From Maniola hyperantus (taxonomy: Eukaryota; Arthropoda; Insecta; Lepidoptera; Nymphalidae), in assembly GCF_902806685.2 (NCBI RefSeq), contig NC_048555.1, positions 7,006,001 to 7,070,000 of the forward strand: a DNA stretch of 64,000 bases, given 5' to 3'. Position 1 is the first letter of the stretch. Each line of letters starts with the position of its first letter. Below are positions 33,715-44,520 of this stretch, piece by piece. The translations under genes were made by a program, and so were the position numbers. A model generated the notes under the pieces. It ran no database searches, had not been told where the DNA came from, and was given only the letters and a program-made list of their open reading frames with translations.

Positions 33715-36700
33715 CTGAAACAAAATAAATGTTCATCATAATCATCATGAGCAACCTCTCGTCGGCTCACTACAGAGCACGGGTCTCCTCCCAGAGTGAG
33801 AAGGGTTTTGCCAAAGTCTACCACACTAGCCAAGTGCGGATTGGTAGACTTCACACACCTTTGAGAACATTATGGATAAGCCATGCAGTTTCCTCACGAT
33901 GTTTTTTAACCGTTAAAGCAAGTACATTTTAATTACTTAAAATGCACATAGCGCCATAAATTTGGAAGTGCGTGTCCGAGATCGAATCCCCTACCTCCAA
34001 TTAGGAGGCGGACGTCTTAATCACTAGGCTATATAACAAATATAATAAACTTGTAGTAAAATAAAACTATAAATATCAAAATGACCCAACCTGACCCTCA
34101 TAAGATAAAGTTATATCACAGAATATATAATAGTACTAACGTGTTATATATACAATCCACTTAAAAGGCAATCAAGTCACTTCTCGCAGAAACGCGTAAG
34201 CGACACAATATAACTATTACTAATGCATAGGACATTCTTCCTGCGAACAATGATACCGTGATATGAGCAGCACATGACCCGAGAAACATACCTATGGCGG
34301 CGCGCCTCTTTTTGTCGGCTCTCGCGTAAGCTTATCTCAGAGAGAGAGAAATCATCATCATCATCATGATCAACCCAACGCCGGCTCACTACAGATCACC
34401 GGTCTCCTCTCAGGGTTTTTGGCCGTAGTCTATCACGCTGGCCATGTGTGGATTGGTAGGCTTCACACACCTTTGAGAACATTATGGAGAACTCTTAGGC
34501 ATGCAGGTTTCCTCGCGATGTTTTCCTTCATCGTTAAAGCAAGTGATATTTAATTACTTAAAACGCACATAACTCCGAAAAGTTAAAGGTGTGTGCTTGG
34601 ATCAAACCCCCGACCGATTAGAAGGCGGACGTTTAAACCACTAGGCTTTTTAAAAAAAAAAGCTGTGAGAAAGGTATAATATAAGTTAATTATAAGACAC
34701 TTTGTTTATTTTCAAAGATGATAAATTCTGAACACCTATCTACTTTTTATATGTAATCTATAATATTATGTTTATATTTATGTTTATAAATATCACTGCT
34801 TAGTTTTTTATACCTATTAATTATTTATATTATTATTAATATATATAATTATTATTATTTATATTATATATTCTGTGCTATTACATACTAGATGATCCAG
34901 CTACTTTCTCCATATGGATTTAGTTTTTTTTAATTCCTTTTTTTTCTTTCTTTTATCTTGGGAGCTCTTTGATTTCCCAAGATAAAAGTAAGTAAGTTGA
35001 GCAGACCAATCTGATTATTGTGTTTTATTATATTATAAGCCAGAGGCAGGATCGCAGGACCGTGCCGTGTGAAGTCCCTACAAGAGACCTATGTTCAGCA
35101 GTGGACGTCCATCGGTTGATGATGATGATAATGATGATGATATTACAAGCCATAATGCAAATTACCCACTTTGACTTACATTTATAGTTGAACAGTATTT
35201 GCAAGACTTTGGCGTACTCATCCATCATATTGTATTTCAGTAGACTTTGTAATAACCGAACTACCGCATCCTCATTGTATTCACGGAGGATGTTAATACT
35301 GAATGTTGATGCTCTGGAATTTTATAAGAAAATCTAACTTAATCCGGGAACTTCGGCTGTGTGGACTACAATAATTCAAAACCCCTATTTTATTGGTTTA
35401 ATTGTTGAATTTTCAAAAATCCTTTCTTAGCGGATGTCTACATCATAATAGCTATCTGCATGCTAAATTTCAGCCCAATCCGTCTAGTAGTTTGAGCTGT
35501 GCATTGATAGATCTGTCAGTTAGTCAGTCAGTTACCTTTTCCTTTTATATATTTAGGTAGATAATGTGTTATAATGTAGCTAATTGTTGTTCACAACCTC
35601 TTAACTTGACTACATTGACAGGTCTAATCTAGTGTTATCCTTCTACGCATAGTGTTTCTTGGCACCTGGCCCTTATAAAAGGGATAGCGAAAGATTCAGA
35701 CTTGTCATATTAGTTTAATTTAAAGATTGTGTACAACAGAATTAGGTACAGTATACAAGTAATTTTAGAGACAACTAGCTTATGCTCGCAACTTCGTCCG
35801 CGTGGAGTGGTTGAGTTTTAAAAAATCCTTTCTTAGCGGATGCCTACATCATAATAGCTATCTGCATGCCAAATTTCAGCTCAATCCGTCCAGTAGTTTG
35901 AGCTGTGTGTTGATAGATTAGATCAGTCAGTCAGTCAGTTACCTTTTCCTTCCATATATTTAGATTCCTTTAGGGAGTGCAATTAGGTAGGTAGTAGCCT
36001 GTATACTAGGTACAACTCTACTAAAGACTTAGGTAATAGGCAGTTCTTAGTCATATTCATCATGATATATATCCATCCATTGATCATGACCTATCGCCGG
36101 CTCACTACAGAGCATCTGTATCCTCTCAGAGTAAAAATGGTTTTGGGCATAGTCTACAACACAGGCCCAATGGGGATTAGCTGACTTCACAGACATTTAA
36201 GAACATTATGCGGAATTCTCAGTTCATCAGTTAGTCTTATTATATGTCCAACATTATAATAAAAAAAGTTTATTTTTTAACCCTCACATTTTGATGAGTT
36301 ACTAACACTTTAAAACCTGTGAGGAAACATTATTTCATTCATTGGCGAAGGGCATTGTGCTCGGTGTGGCACTACTGAAAGCCATAAAGCAAATTAAGAA
36401 GAACATTATTTCAATGGTAGACAGGCCTGTACTAAATATTCAACCTGTCACAAAGGATACTGACTGTCCAATGAACTTGTAAGTAAGTAATTTATGCAAA
36501 TGTACACATATTGGGCATTCTAAATGACTCAAAAGCAATTTATTTGAATAAAAAACATTTCCATTTCTATAGGCAGTACTTAGAATTAATGTTTATACCA
36601 AAACTAATAACTGTTCATACTTACTTATCTCTTACAATATGTTGTAAAACTTGTGAGCTATCTAGCAACTCATTTGAAATCATCTGATCTGAGAACCAGG

Positions 36701-37969
36701 TGCTCGACCAACAGATATGCCAATAACAAATAAGAGGATAATGGTCATTCCACGACACACTGAAATCCAGAACATATTTCTTAAAGATCACCATAGATGC
36801 CTCCGACCGATTCATCACGGCATCATTAATGAGCTCTCTAAATATTACTCTGTAAAAACTTCTTAAGCCTTCATACTTTATATAAGCTTCCTTTAAAATG
36901 GATAGGCCCTGTTCCGAGTTACCTTTCATACACTGTGCTTTAGCTAGATAATGCATGAATTCTCCATTTCTTATATACAAATTATAGTCTACTCTCGAGC
37001 AGTATTTTTGGAGTACCTGTAAATTGTAAACATTTTTTAACTGCTATGCTATCCTCATGCTAGATTAACAGATTGCGTGGAAGATCAACAAAAAATTGGA
37101 AAGTTTACACTGTAAAAGAAAGCAGTTATGAATAGAATTGGAGGAAAATCATAGAGGAGTTACAAGACCCACAAATAGTTATAGTAATGTTTAGATAATT
37201 AGGTAATATTTTGATGTTGGTAATGAAAAAAATATGCATAAATACACATACTCATTCAATTTCTGAATAACATGTGAGGTTAGTTGACAAAGTTACCAAC
37301 AATTAATTGCCTTATTACCTATATTACTAGATGATGCCTGTGACTTTATTCGCGTGGATTTAGATTTTCTTAAACTCTTTGATTTTCCTGGGTCAAAAGT
37401 AGCCTATGTCCTTCCCCGGGATGCAGGCTATCTCTGTACTAAATTTTGTAATTTTATTGAATTTGGTTAAGCTGATGGGCCCTGAAAAGCTAGCAGACAG
37501 ACAGACACACTTTCGCATTTAAATATTAAGTATGGATTATAATGATTCAAAGTTTAATTAATAAATTAACTTTAAACTTTACCTCCACTACATCCACTCG
37601 CCCAGATATACTGTAATGCCTAAACAGTTTTTTAAGAATATTGGCACTAAAATATTTCCGTTTATCAAGACATTCGTTTACAAACGTTGCAAGTTGTTTA
37701 TCTCTATTTCTGGTCATGAGATCTTGTAATAAACTGTCAATTTCTTCAATAGTCATGTTAGTGATGTCTACAGTCTTACTGTCCATTTCCATAAAGTATC
37801 GTAGTCTAAAACCTTGAGCTTGAACGATTTTATACCTCTGTAATGGATCATGGTCAATAATTTCAAAACTTGTGGTGAAATTTGAGGTGAGTATAGAAAA
37901 TTTTCGGCTCAGTTCTCTAACATTATACAAAGTTCTTAGATATTTACTTGGAGTTTTAAGTCGTTGCAT
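33530..37969 (-). CDS. Putative mitochondrial PPR/TPR-like helical-repeat protein, 4 exons
   Basis: The exons in transcription order are 37969-37583, 37016-36625, 35313-35180 and 33714-33530. They sum to 1098 nt, giving 365 aa. Junction phases are 0, 2 and 1, all GT-AG (donors GTAAAG, GTAAGT, GTAAGT). An in-frame TAG at 37991-37993 with no ATG after it fixes the start. The first 35 residues are rich in Arg/Lys/Ser/Leu with no acidic residue until later, typical of a mitochondrial targeting sequence. The body is predicted helical, with paired helices such as GEFMHYLAKAQCMKGNSEQG and AVVRLLQSLLKYNMMDEYAK that resemble pentatricopeptide/TPR pairs. The C-terminus is a Lys/Asp/Pro-rich tail. I do not recognise the exact family. 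PTCD2-like or a mitochondrial RNA or ribosome factor are possibilities only; the gene structure is much surer than the function. Confidence 0.88.
33736..34032 (-). mobile_element. tRNA-derived SINE 2, in intron 3 of the PPR-like gene
   Basis: ATCATGAGCAACCTCTCGTC ... GACGTCTTAATCACTAGGCT. On the minus strand it has a tRNA-like head, B-box-like GATTCGATCTC inverse, and a GGCGATGGGTTG-type tail. Confidence 0.82.
34354..34650 (-). mobile_element. tRNA-derived SINE 2
   Basis: ATCATCATCATGATCAACCC ... GTTTAAACCACTAGGC; same orientation as and about 320 bp from the previous copy. Confidence 0.82.
34889..34995 (-). mobile_element. Helitron family A remnant
   Basis: ACTAGATGATCCAGCTACTT and GAGCTCTTTGATTTCCCAAG; internally deleted, with T/C-rich filler. 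Confidence 0.5.
35040..35142 (+). mobile_element. RTE-type LINE 3' terminus
   Basis: GTGAAGTCCCTACAAGAGAC, AGCAGTGGACGTCCATCGG and a TTGATGATGATGATAATGAT tail. Confidence 0.75.
35180..35313 (-). CDS. PPR-like mitochondrial protein, exon 3
   Basis: This 134-nt exon encodes residues 261-304 and one base of 305, ASTFSINILREYNEDAVVRL and so on, ending LQILFNYK. The acceptor is AATTCCAG and the donor GTAAGT. The segment reads as one helix-turn-helix repeat. A Helitron remnant starts about 20 bp upstream of the acceptor. Confidence 0.88.
35335..35562 (-). mobile_element. Helitron family B
   Basis: TCCGGGAACTTCGGCTGTG ... CCTTTTCCTTTTATATATTT; begins just upstream of exon 3 of the PPR-like gene. 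Confidence 0.78.
35568..35748. mobile_element. Palindromic MITE (copy 2)
   Basis: CTAATCTAGTGTTATCCTTC / GGGATAGCGAAAGATTCAGA and TTTAAAGATTGTGTACAAC match the copy at 2541-2706. Confidence 0.7.
35774..35967 (-). mobile_element. Helitron family B
   Basis: AACTAGCTTATGCTCGCAAC ... CCATATATTTAGATTCC; a short deletion removes the CCCCTTAGGGG block. Confidence 0.82.
36060..36225 (-). mobile_element. SINE 2, 3' part only
   Basis: CCTATCGCCGGCTCACTACA and TTAAGAACATTATGCGGAAT; the tRNA-like head is missing. Confidence 0.65.
36226..36620. other. Intron 2 of the PPR-like gene, unrecognised
   Basis: AAAAAAAGTTTATTTTTTAA near 36261, and AAACATTATTTCATTC / GAACATTATTTCAATGG blocks; no gene. Confidence 0.4.
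36625..37016 (-). CDS. PPR-like mitochondrial protein, exon 2
   Basis: This 392-nt exon encodes residues 130-259 plus two bases of codon 260, starting VLQKYCSRVDYNLYIRNGEF. The acceptor is TTTACAG. Two donors are close together: GTAAGA (phase 0) and GTAAGT (phase 2). Only the second keeps exon 3 open, giving VRDK-ASTFSIN, so it was chosen. Confidence 0.88.
37330..37538 (-). mobile_element. Helitron family A in intron 1 of the PPR-like gene
   Basis: ACTAGATGATGCCTGTGACT ... GACAGACACACTTTCGCATT and TATTAAGTATGGAT. Confidence 0.85.
37583..37969 (-). CDS. PPR-like mitochondrial protein, exon 1
   Basis: This 387-nt exon encodes residues 1-129 and begins MQRLKTPSKYLRTLYNVREL, a basic amphipathic leader. 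It then carries IDHDPLQRYKIVQAQGFRLR and two helical segments (MTIEEIDSLLQDLM, FSANILKKLFRHYS). It ends in phase 0 after VDVVE with donor GTAAAG. Confidence 0.9.
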
Positions 37970-37993
37970 TTCGTTTCCATTTGCAGACTCCTA

Positions 37994-38998
37994 TACTTCC
38001 TAAAGGTTTGTTCAACGCATGAGTTTAACGTATAGAAAGGTTATATGCCTACATACCATTTTGCTATAAATTGTCACTGTGTATTAACTTATTAACATAG
38101 TAAGTACATTTATTTTATTTCAGTGTAAAAATGGTAAATGAAAATAGACGTATAACTTTAAAGTTTTTAAATTTTTGAGGTTAGAAAAATAAAAATAAAT
38201 ATACCACTGTCATTTAACAAATGTCAAAATAAAAGTTTGACATATCCAATGTTAGTTCAATATGGTTCTGAAGTATATATATTTCGAGATTTTTTTTAAC
38301 AGTGTCTCAGGTATTTTATATTCAATGTACTCTGTGATTTTAATATTTAAAACATATATATTTTAAATGAAAGAGGTTAAAATATTAATACAATAAAAAT
38401 TATAATCTTTTAAGACATCTATGTGACATCTATTGGTGAATAGTTTAACTAAATGCAGTTGTAGTAAAAGAGAATAATTGGGTACTAGGTGGCGTGAAAT
38501 CCTCTCAGTGATTAACACTTAGTTAGTTTTTTTCTATAATGTTGACACTATTCACCACTAGATGGAACTAATATTTAGTTACATTATTTTTATCAAAAAT
38601 CCAAAATCTTGTTCATTTTTGCAGGTTGTATACACCGCCCATCAAGATAACTAATGATCCAACCGTCTAACATCTAAATCGCGAATTTTCTTTATCAAAT
38701 TGATCAGAGAAAACGCCGCTGCCATTATCTTAGCCTTATGGGTGGCCGATTTTCTTATGCTTGAAACACTACCAGGATTAGGTACCAATGCCAAGCCAAG
38801 CCTCTTTTGTTTTTTTCGTCTAAGTAATATTATCGATTTAATATAATAGCCCAATTCGTTTTTTTGTCTATTATAGGTGATCGCCGACAATCGCCCGTCG
38901 ATTAACACGCTGCCTCAAATCGTTGATGCCAACTTCCCAGCGGGTGGTGAATGGTGATCGCACAGCATAGGCCGAGAGCTGACGAAATCGATATATAA
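37994..38998. other. 5' flank of the PPR-like gene; no other gene seen
   Basis: The promoter of the minus-strand gene should lie here. No clear core motif was identified. An 85-codon minus frame (38651-38908) lacks support. Confidence 0.4.
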
Positions 38999-39218
38999 TA
39001 ATACAAGATGATGCCCGGGACTTCGTCCGCGTGGATTTAGGGTTTTTAAAATCCAGTGGGAACTCTTTCATTTTCTGGGATAAAAAGTAGCCTTTTTCCT
39101 TCCTCGGGATATAAGCTAACTCTGTACCAAATTTCATCAAAATCGATTGAACCGTTGGGCCGTGAAAAGCTAGCAGACAGACAGACATACGTTCGCATTT
39201 ATAATATTACTACGGATA
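38999..39218 (-). mobile_element. Helitron family A
   Basis: ACAAGATGATGCCCGGGACT ... GACAGACATACGTTCGCATT and TACGGATA. Confidence 0.85.
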
Positions 39219-39546
39219 TATCAATTTATGAAAGTCAAACAGCAGCTGAAAGATCCCCAAAGAGTTAAAAAACAAAGGTTGCCTAGTGAACCCTCCGCGC
39301 AACTATGGGGTTGCCACTTGCCAGGTATAAACGGGTAAGTAAGCATTATTAATACCTATAAGGCTATACCCCATCTTTAATCGAATTTTAGTTATAGTTT
39401 AAATCGAATTTTATTTCCCAAGCTAACCGTAATAGGTTGAATTGTTAATTTTTTTTTTAAATTATGGTTGCTGTTTGGTGTGTTCACAGAAAACTCTAGA
39501 ATTTTAGGCACTGGTTTAATTTCTTAATTACAATTTTTTTAATATT
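39219..39546. other. No gene seen
   Basis: AT-rich, nothing recognised. Confidence 0.4.
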
Positions 39547-39835
39547 ATGTAGGCTGTGTGCGCCCGATGCACTGCGAAATGCTTGCACGCGCAAAGCGAA
39601 GGCAGGTGTCGGCTGACGCCCCGCGCCTCTGACGCCTTGTACGCCCTGGTTAAGTGCAGTTGCACTGAACAGTTGCCTAGATTTAAGATGTTTCAGTTTT
39701 CCGTGTGAGCGTTGACAGAGACAGAGAAGTGTTTCGCGCGCTTTGCTAATGCAGGTGTGCGGTCCGGCCACATCGTGATTGAACTCGGCAATGCTCAGAA
39801 ATGCCCAAGGCGCTAGTCCCAAAGCCTTTACCTTC
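39547..39835. other. GC-richer island of unknown nature
   Basis: GCTGACGCCCCGCGCCTCTG and similar runs stand out from the AT-rich flanks. A 108-codon minus frame crosses it (39496-39822) but has no domain pattern. It might be a repeat or a regulatory island. Confidence 0.35.
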
Positions 39836-40654
39836 TAGCCTGACGAGTGTTCACGCCAATATAGAAATGCCTTTTTGTCATTTTTGTATTCGAGTCATCG
39901 AAAAACTACCGTCGTCTCTTAGACTACATTCATACAATGCGCTTTTTATAAACTTTAAACTGCTTTGTTTTTAACCGTAGTAAGCGATCGATAATTTGTA
40001 AACCGTTTATTTTTAAAACCGAAAAGCGAGGTAGCTTGACTTTTTATCAATAATAGATTTGCGGTTGAGAAATGTAAGATTTTTTTAATATTATTTATTG
40101 TTATTATATTATTATTATATATGTTATTATATTAGGTACCTACCTACCTAAGGAATCTAAGGATTTTAAAAATCAATTTAGGTAAATGGGTAAGTATTAT
40201 TTTTTCCCTTGCACTAATTCTTTTTACAGAGGTAACTAGGTAAGTAGGTATTTAAGTAGCCGATATGACGACTTCTTGCGTCTTTTATTACCTGCTTGCA
40301 AGTCCCGTCAAAATTGGTTCAGAAGTTGCAATGAATAACCAGGCAAAATTTAAAAAAAATCTATTTTTTTAATTTGCAGAGCATTTTTACAGTTGTAGAA
40401 TTTCAGTAGAACAATTTCACCTTATGTTAATTAATCAGGCATGCAAAATTTTACTTAGGTATTTAAAAAGTCATCAGCTAAGTGTAAAAGCACCTTTCCG
40501 TGGTGCCTAAGCCACCTTTGAAGTAAATATTGATTTACACATTAAAATATAAGCTCTATAATCAAACATACCTTATAGACTCCTCTCACAGGTAAATAAC
40601 CTACGAATAACAAATACAACCCACTCATTTCATAATTTTTTGTGAATGTAGAGG
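39836..40654. other. No gene or recognised repeat
   Basis: AT-rich with TACCTACCTACC motifs near 40138. Confidence 0.4.
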
Positions 40655-40790
40655 CATATAATGTTCTCAAAGGTGTGTGAAGTCTATCATTCCGCACATG
40701 GCCAGCGTGGTAGACTATGGCCAAAACCCTTCTCTCTCTGAGAGGAGACTCGTGCAGTGAGCCGGCGATGGGTTGCTCATGATGATGATG
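40655..40790 (+). mobile_element. SINE 2, 3' fragment
   Basis: TGTTCTCAAAGGTGTGTGAA ... GAGCCGGCGATGGGTTGCTC with a (ATG)n tail. Confidence 0.72.
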
Positions 40791-40897
40791 ATGAGATCTC
40801 ATATAAAAATGAGACGCCGATGTGCTTTGCCTGGCGCTGAAGATGTTCCATTCTATGTAGGTACTTACCTACCAAGTCCGTGGTGTGGTATCCTACA

Positions 40898-41045
40898 AGC
40901 TGTGATAGCCTAGTGGTTAGGACATCCGCCTCCTAATCGGAGGTCGGGGGTTCGATTCCGGGCACGCACATCTGACTTATCGGAGTTATGTGCGTTTTAA
41001 GTAGGTAATTAAATATCATTTGCTATAACGGTGAAGGAACTACAA
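40898..41045 (+). mobile_element. SINE 2, tRNA-like head
   Basis: The A box is TAGCCTAGTGGTTAGGAC and the B box GGGTTCGATTCC, both well preserved, then the body to CGGTGAAGGAAC, where the element stops. No tRNA acceptor stem forms. Confidence 0.78.
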
Positions 41046-41069
41046 GTCTTTAGTAGAACTAAGTACAAA

Positions 41070-41165
41070 TGCCTACGTTGAGGGATGCGCTGGTAAAGCA
41101 ACGTTGACTCAAGTCGGTAACTGAGTGGGTGACCAATCTTGGAGGTCTGAATTTGGTCTTTTCAT
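41070..41165 (+). repeat. Segment resembling the 3' half of 5S rRNA
   Basis: AAGCAACGTTG, then CGGTAACTGAGTGGGTGACC and CTTGG follow the order of the 5S rRNA A-to-C box region. It is too short and diverged to be a 5S gene; a 5S-derived retroposon piece is possible. Confidence 0.3.
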
Positions 41166-41349
41166 TTTCTTCGTGACTGGATTCCAGTTATTGTCATTTG
41201 TATTAACATTCTGAAAAATAGAACTTACCGTTCCATACCAAGAAAATTCCATACCATTATGTAATTAATGGATAGGCGTCACGACCCTCAGCAATGAGAA
41301 ATAAAACGTGGAGAGAGAGAAGGATAAATAAAATCTATACATACCTTCT

Positions 41350-41557
41350 AATATTATAAACATAAAGAGGTAAAGTTTGTAAGTTTGTTTGGAGTAAGCA
41401 ATCTCTGGTACTACTGAACCGATTTTGAAAATTCTTTTACCAGTAGAAAGCCACATTATTCCTGAGTGACATAGCCCATATTTTATTTTCAAAAAATTAG
41501 AGATCCCTACGAAATTATATTAAGCTATCCGTGCGAAGCCGGGGTGGGACGCTAGTG
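41350..41557 (+). mobile_element. Helitron-like family C
   Basis: CTAATATTATAAACATAAAG ... CTATCCGTGCGAAGCCGGGG and GGACGCTAGT; hairpin then CTAGT end as in Helitrons. Confidence 0.75.
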
Positions 41558-42072
41558 TATAAATACCACATAAATACAGTGGAAGTGCAGCCACTTTCAG
41601 AATATGGATTAACCCCACAGGATATCGATAAGATCTGGGAATTTTATCATTTTATTCAATCTCAGGGTTTTCTCTAAAGGACTTAATATCAATATTATTA
41701 TGAGAACTTTCCCAAAGGACTGTCAACTAGAGTCATTGCGGCGGCATAGGACAATCGTAACAAAAGCGCAGGATAATGTCGAGGTGACAGCCGTGGAATA
41801 ACGACCATTGTTTGATATCCACGCCTAGTTTAGCATCCAATGATAGGGGTGGAGACAGGACAATGAGGGTAACACAACATTCTGATCGATAATCGATAGG
41901 ATTTAAGAGATTTAACTATTCAGATATTATATCGATAACGCCAGCCCATTGTGAATATGTTGCCTATTATTTAATGGTATTGTGACATCTTTAGCGGTTA
42001 GGATTTAAACAACCTCATAGCAATCATGTTGGGTGTTGGGCGTCTCTCTCAGGCATAAAAAAATTTTGACGA
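41558..42072. other. No gene seen
   Basis: A few ATCGAT-containing motifs, nothing recognised. Confidence 0.4.
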
Positions 42073-42398
42073 CCTCCCTGGCGCAGTGGTAAGCGCTGTG
42101 GTCTTATTAGTGGGAGGTCCTGGGTTCAATTCCTGGCAGGGATTTGGAATTTCATAATTCCTAAATTTCTGTCTGGTCTGGTGGGAGGCTTCAGCCGTGG
42201 TTAGGTACCACCCTACCGGCAATGGCGTGCTGCCAAGCGATTTACCGTTCCGGTACGATGCCGTGTAGAAACCAAAGAGTTAATTAACATAAACTGTAGT
42301 TCGCTTCCGTCTTAGACTGCATCGTCACTTACGACCAGGTGAGGTTGCAGTCAAGGGCAACTTCAAGTCAACTTGTATCTGAATAAAAAATAAAAAAA
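42073..42398 (+). mobile_element. tRNA-derived SINE 1, full length, plus
   Basis: The A box is TGGCGCAGTGGTAAGC and the B box GGGTTCAATTCC; the body has CGGTACGATGCCGTGTAGAA and the tail ends ACTTGTATCTGAATAAAAAA. Confidence 0.92.
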
Positions 42399-42530
42399 TC
42401 CTGAACAAGGAAATTCGTAGAAGAACAAAAGCTCAAAGGGTTATCAAGCTGATGAAGTGGTAGTGGGCAGGTCATGTCGGTCACAGAACCGACGGATGGG
42501 GCAGAAGTGTTCTGGAGTGGAAATCGTGTG
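42399..42530 (+). mobile_element. RTE-type LINE remnant
   Basis: AAATTCGTAGAAGAACAAAA and GTGGGCAGGTCATGTCGGTC encode EIRRRTKAQRV and WAGHVGHRTD, degenerate relatives of the copy at 25378. Confidence 0.65.
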
Positions 42531-42539
42531 TCAGTAAAC

Positions 42540-42695
42540 GTAAATATAAGGGTGTCTGTCTATATGTTTGCTACCTTTTGACGGCTTCACCGTTTGCAGG
42601 GAGTCATGCTACTTGTTATGCCTAAAATCAATCAGAATTTCCACAGAATTTTTGAAAACCTAAATCCACCTAGACAAAGTCGCGTGCAAGAAGGT
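42540..42695 (+). mobile_element. Helitron family A, degraded
   Basis: AAATATAAGGGTGTCTGTCT ... AAATCCACCTAGACAAAGTC. Confidence 0.6.
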
Positions 42696-43201
42696 AAAAT
42701 ATTATTTTATCGATCTTACACCCACATTTCCAGCGAACAAAATGATTGCTGGGAAAATCAATTCGTGTCACCCACTTAAAATAATACAGACATCCAAAAC
42801 GGATAACGACACTAATCTACATTTTACTTACACAAATTGTCAACAATAACTGCATTCGACAAACGAAGCATAACTCATTCGATTAACAAGTGGTTTCACT
42901 AAACGCCTGCGGGCATGTTAACTTAAAAGATGCCTTGTCATCACCATTTCTACAAGAGTTACATTTTCAAACAAACATATCACTTGGAAGTGTCTAAGTT
43001 GAATGGACGATTCACCACTTTTTTACCCGTTAATGATATCTTTGTAACGCTAGGAACGTATTAATCCTATTTTAATTTGACTAATTGCAACATTAATTAA
43101 CGGTGAACGCCGATTAAAATTGTTGTGTGGGTTGAAGCACACGTCCTAACAATCAATGAATGCGGTATGATAGACCATAAAAAATGCGACTGAAAATAAC
43201 C
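42696..43201. other. No gene or recognised repeat
   Basis: AT-rich, nothing recognised. Confidence 0.4.
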
Positions 43202-43318
43202 AATACCTATAGTTCGCGACAGGTCGACATGGCAATCAGAGACGCCCCACACCCGCACAGCCCCCGCACTATCCGGGATCGTGCACCTCATACCCCGATT
43301 GCTAAGTCGACCTGTGGC
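43202..43318. mobile_element. GC-rich MITE (copy 3)
   Basis: TAGTTCGCGACAGGTCGACA ... GTCGACCTGTGGCAAACTAT inverted ends, CACACCCGCACAGCCCCCGC core. Confidence 0.85.
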
Positions 43319-43362
43319 AAACTATACATATTGTATACTTGCACCGGAAAGCGCCGCAGTAG

Positions 43363-43485
43363 ACAGACGACGACGACGAGTTGCAGGGAGCCGCTGGATT
43401 CAGGCGGCACAATACCGTGGCATGAGGAAGTCCCTACAGGAGACCTATGCCCTGCAGTGGCCGTCTATCGGTTGATGATGATGAT
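43363..43485 (+). mobile_element. RTE-type LINE 3' terminus
   Basis: ACGACGAGTTGCAGGGAGCC, GGAAGTCCCTACAGGAGACC, TATCGGTTGATGATGATGAT. Confidence 0.78.
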
Positions 43486-43904
43486 CTACTTCCTCTATTA
43501 AACTCTTGGCAGAGTGGTTGTGGTGTCCTCTTTAAGGGCAGATTTTATGCGCCTCACGAGCCACTTGTCCCTGCTGGCCGACAGCTTGGCACAATGCACA
43601 ATGGTGCGTGTAAGGAACCGCCCACAGCGAACTTAATTTGGTGTATCAACCACATGGGCGTTCCTCCTTGCCCTAACTTTGCCAGTTTAAAAAAAAGTTG
43701 TAGTGGCTTAGCAATGGAATGGTTTACGTATACTTAGGTACGAGTTGATATTAAAGCGACTATCAAGAAGGTAATTCTGCTGATAACTTGGCTCATTGAC
43801 CACGGCCAGGAAAACCAGGAAAGCATCTTTAAAAATGAGGCTCACCAATTTGCTAATGTAATCTTTATTTACTGTGTTAATATAGCTGACCTACTCAGTC
43901 ATTA
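43486..43904. other. Unrecognised, coding-like GC-richer patch
   Basis: GCCTCACGAGCCACTTGTCC, CTGGCCGACAGCTTGGCAC and CACATGGGCGTTCCTCC (43550-43665) look like a gene-derived or transposon-derived fragment; no family was named. Confidence 0.3.
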
Positions 43905-44012
43905 GGAACGGCATTCCGAACCAGTGGTAAATTAAACCTGACTATTCATAAGCACTTTTAAAAAAGTTTACATGAATAAAAAAACATTCTATTCTATTCT
44001 ATTCTATTCTAT
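43905..44012 (+). mobile_element. LINE 3' tail with (ATTCT)n end
   Basis: AACGGCATTCCGAACCAGTG, GACTATTCATAAGCACTTTT, then A-rich and ATTCTATTCTATTCTATTCT; second copy of the tail at 20770. Confidence 0.72.
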
Positions 44013-44520
44013 ACGTACTATACCTAGGCATAGTGACATAGAAAAGTGTGGAAACCGTTACAAAATAAACAATAAAACATACAGATGCCTAATCTAAATG
44101 TGAGAAATTTCACGTGAGCATTCGCAGAAGAGACTCAAAAATCAAGACATTTTATTGTATCCCAAAAACGTATAGCCTTGGGAGATACCAGACAGAAAAA
44201 GCAGATCAAGGTTGCCCAATAAAACCCGTTACTTAAGGAACTACGTACTCGTATACACCGTTTCGTCGTGCAGTTTTTCTATCTCCGCACAAAAATCTTA
44301 TAAGAAGAATGCAAAACGGTATAAAGATCGTGACGTGTCACATGTCAGAATCGGTCCGACTGTCGTGTTGCTGTAGTGTTGCATCGTGAATTATTGCTAT
44401 CTACCACTGGCCATCAGGTCAATGGGAATATCTCTTTTGTAGCAGATGGAAGGGTTACCATGATGAACTTCAAATTTTGTACAATTATGCCATCTGTCAA
44501 AAAATTTAGGTTTGTCATAT
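44013..44520. other. No gene or recognised repeat
   Basis: Ordinary AT-rich DNA. Confidence 0.4.

Noticed and set aside
40898..40973. Possible tRNA gene (TAGCCTAGTGGTTAGG ... GGGTTCGATTCC)
   Set aside because: A and B boxes are present but the acceptor stem does not pair and the anticodon stem is imperfect; the segment continues into the SINE 2 body found at several other places.
42073..42140. Possible tRNA gene (TGGCGCAGTGGTAAGC)
   Set aside because: It is the head of SINE 1; the T stem does not pair and the downstream body is shared by many copies.
43184..43501. Frame reading through 43.2-43.5 kb
   Set aside because: Covers a GC-rich MITE and an RTE tail; chance fusion of two repeats.
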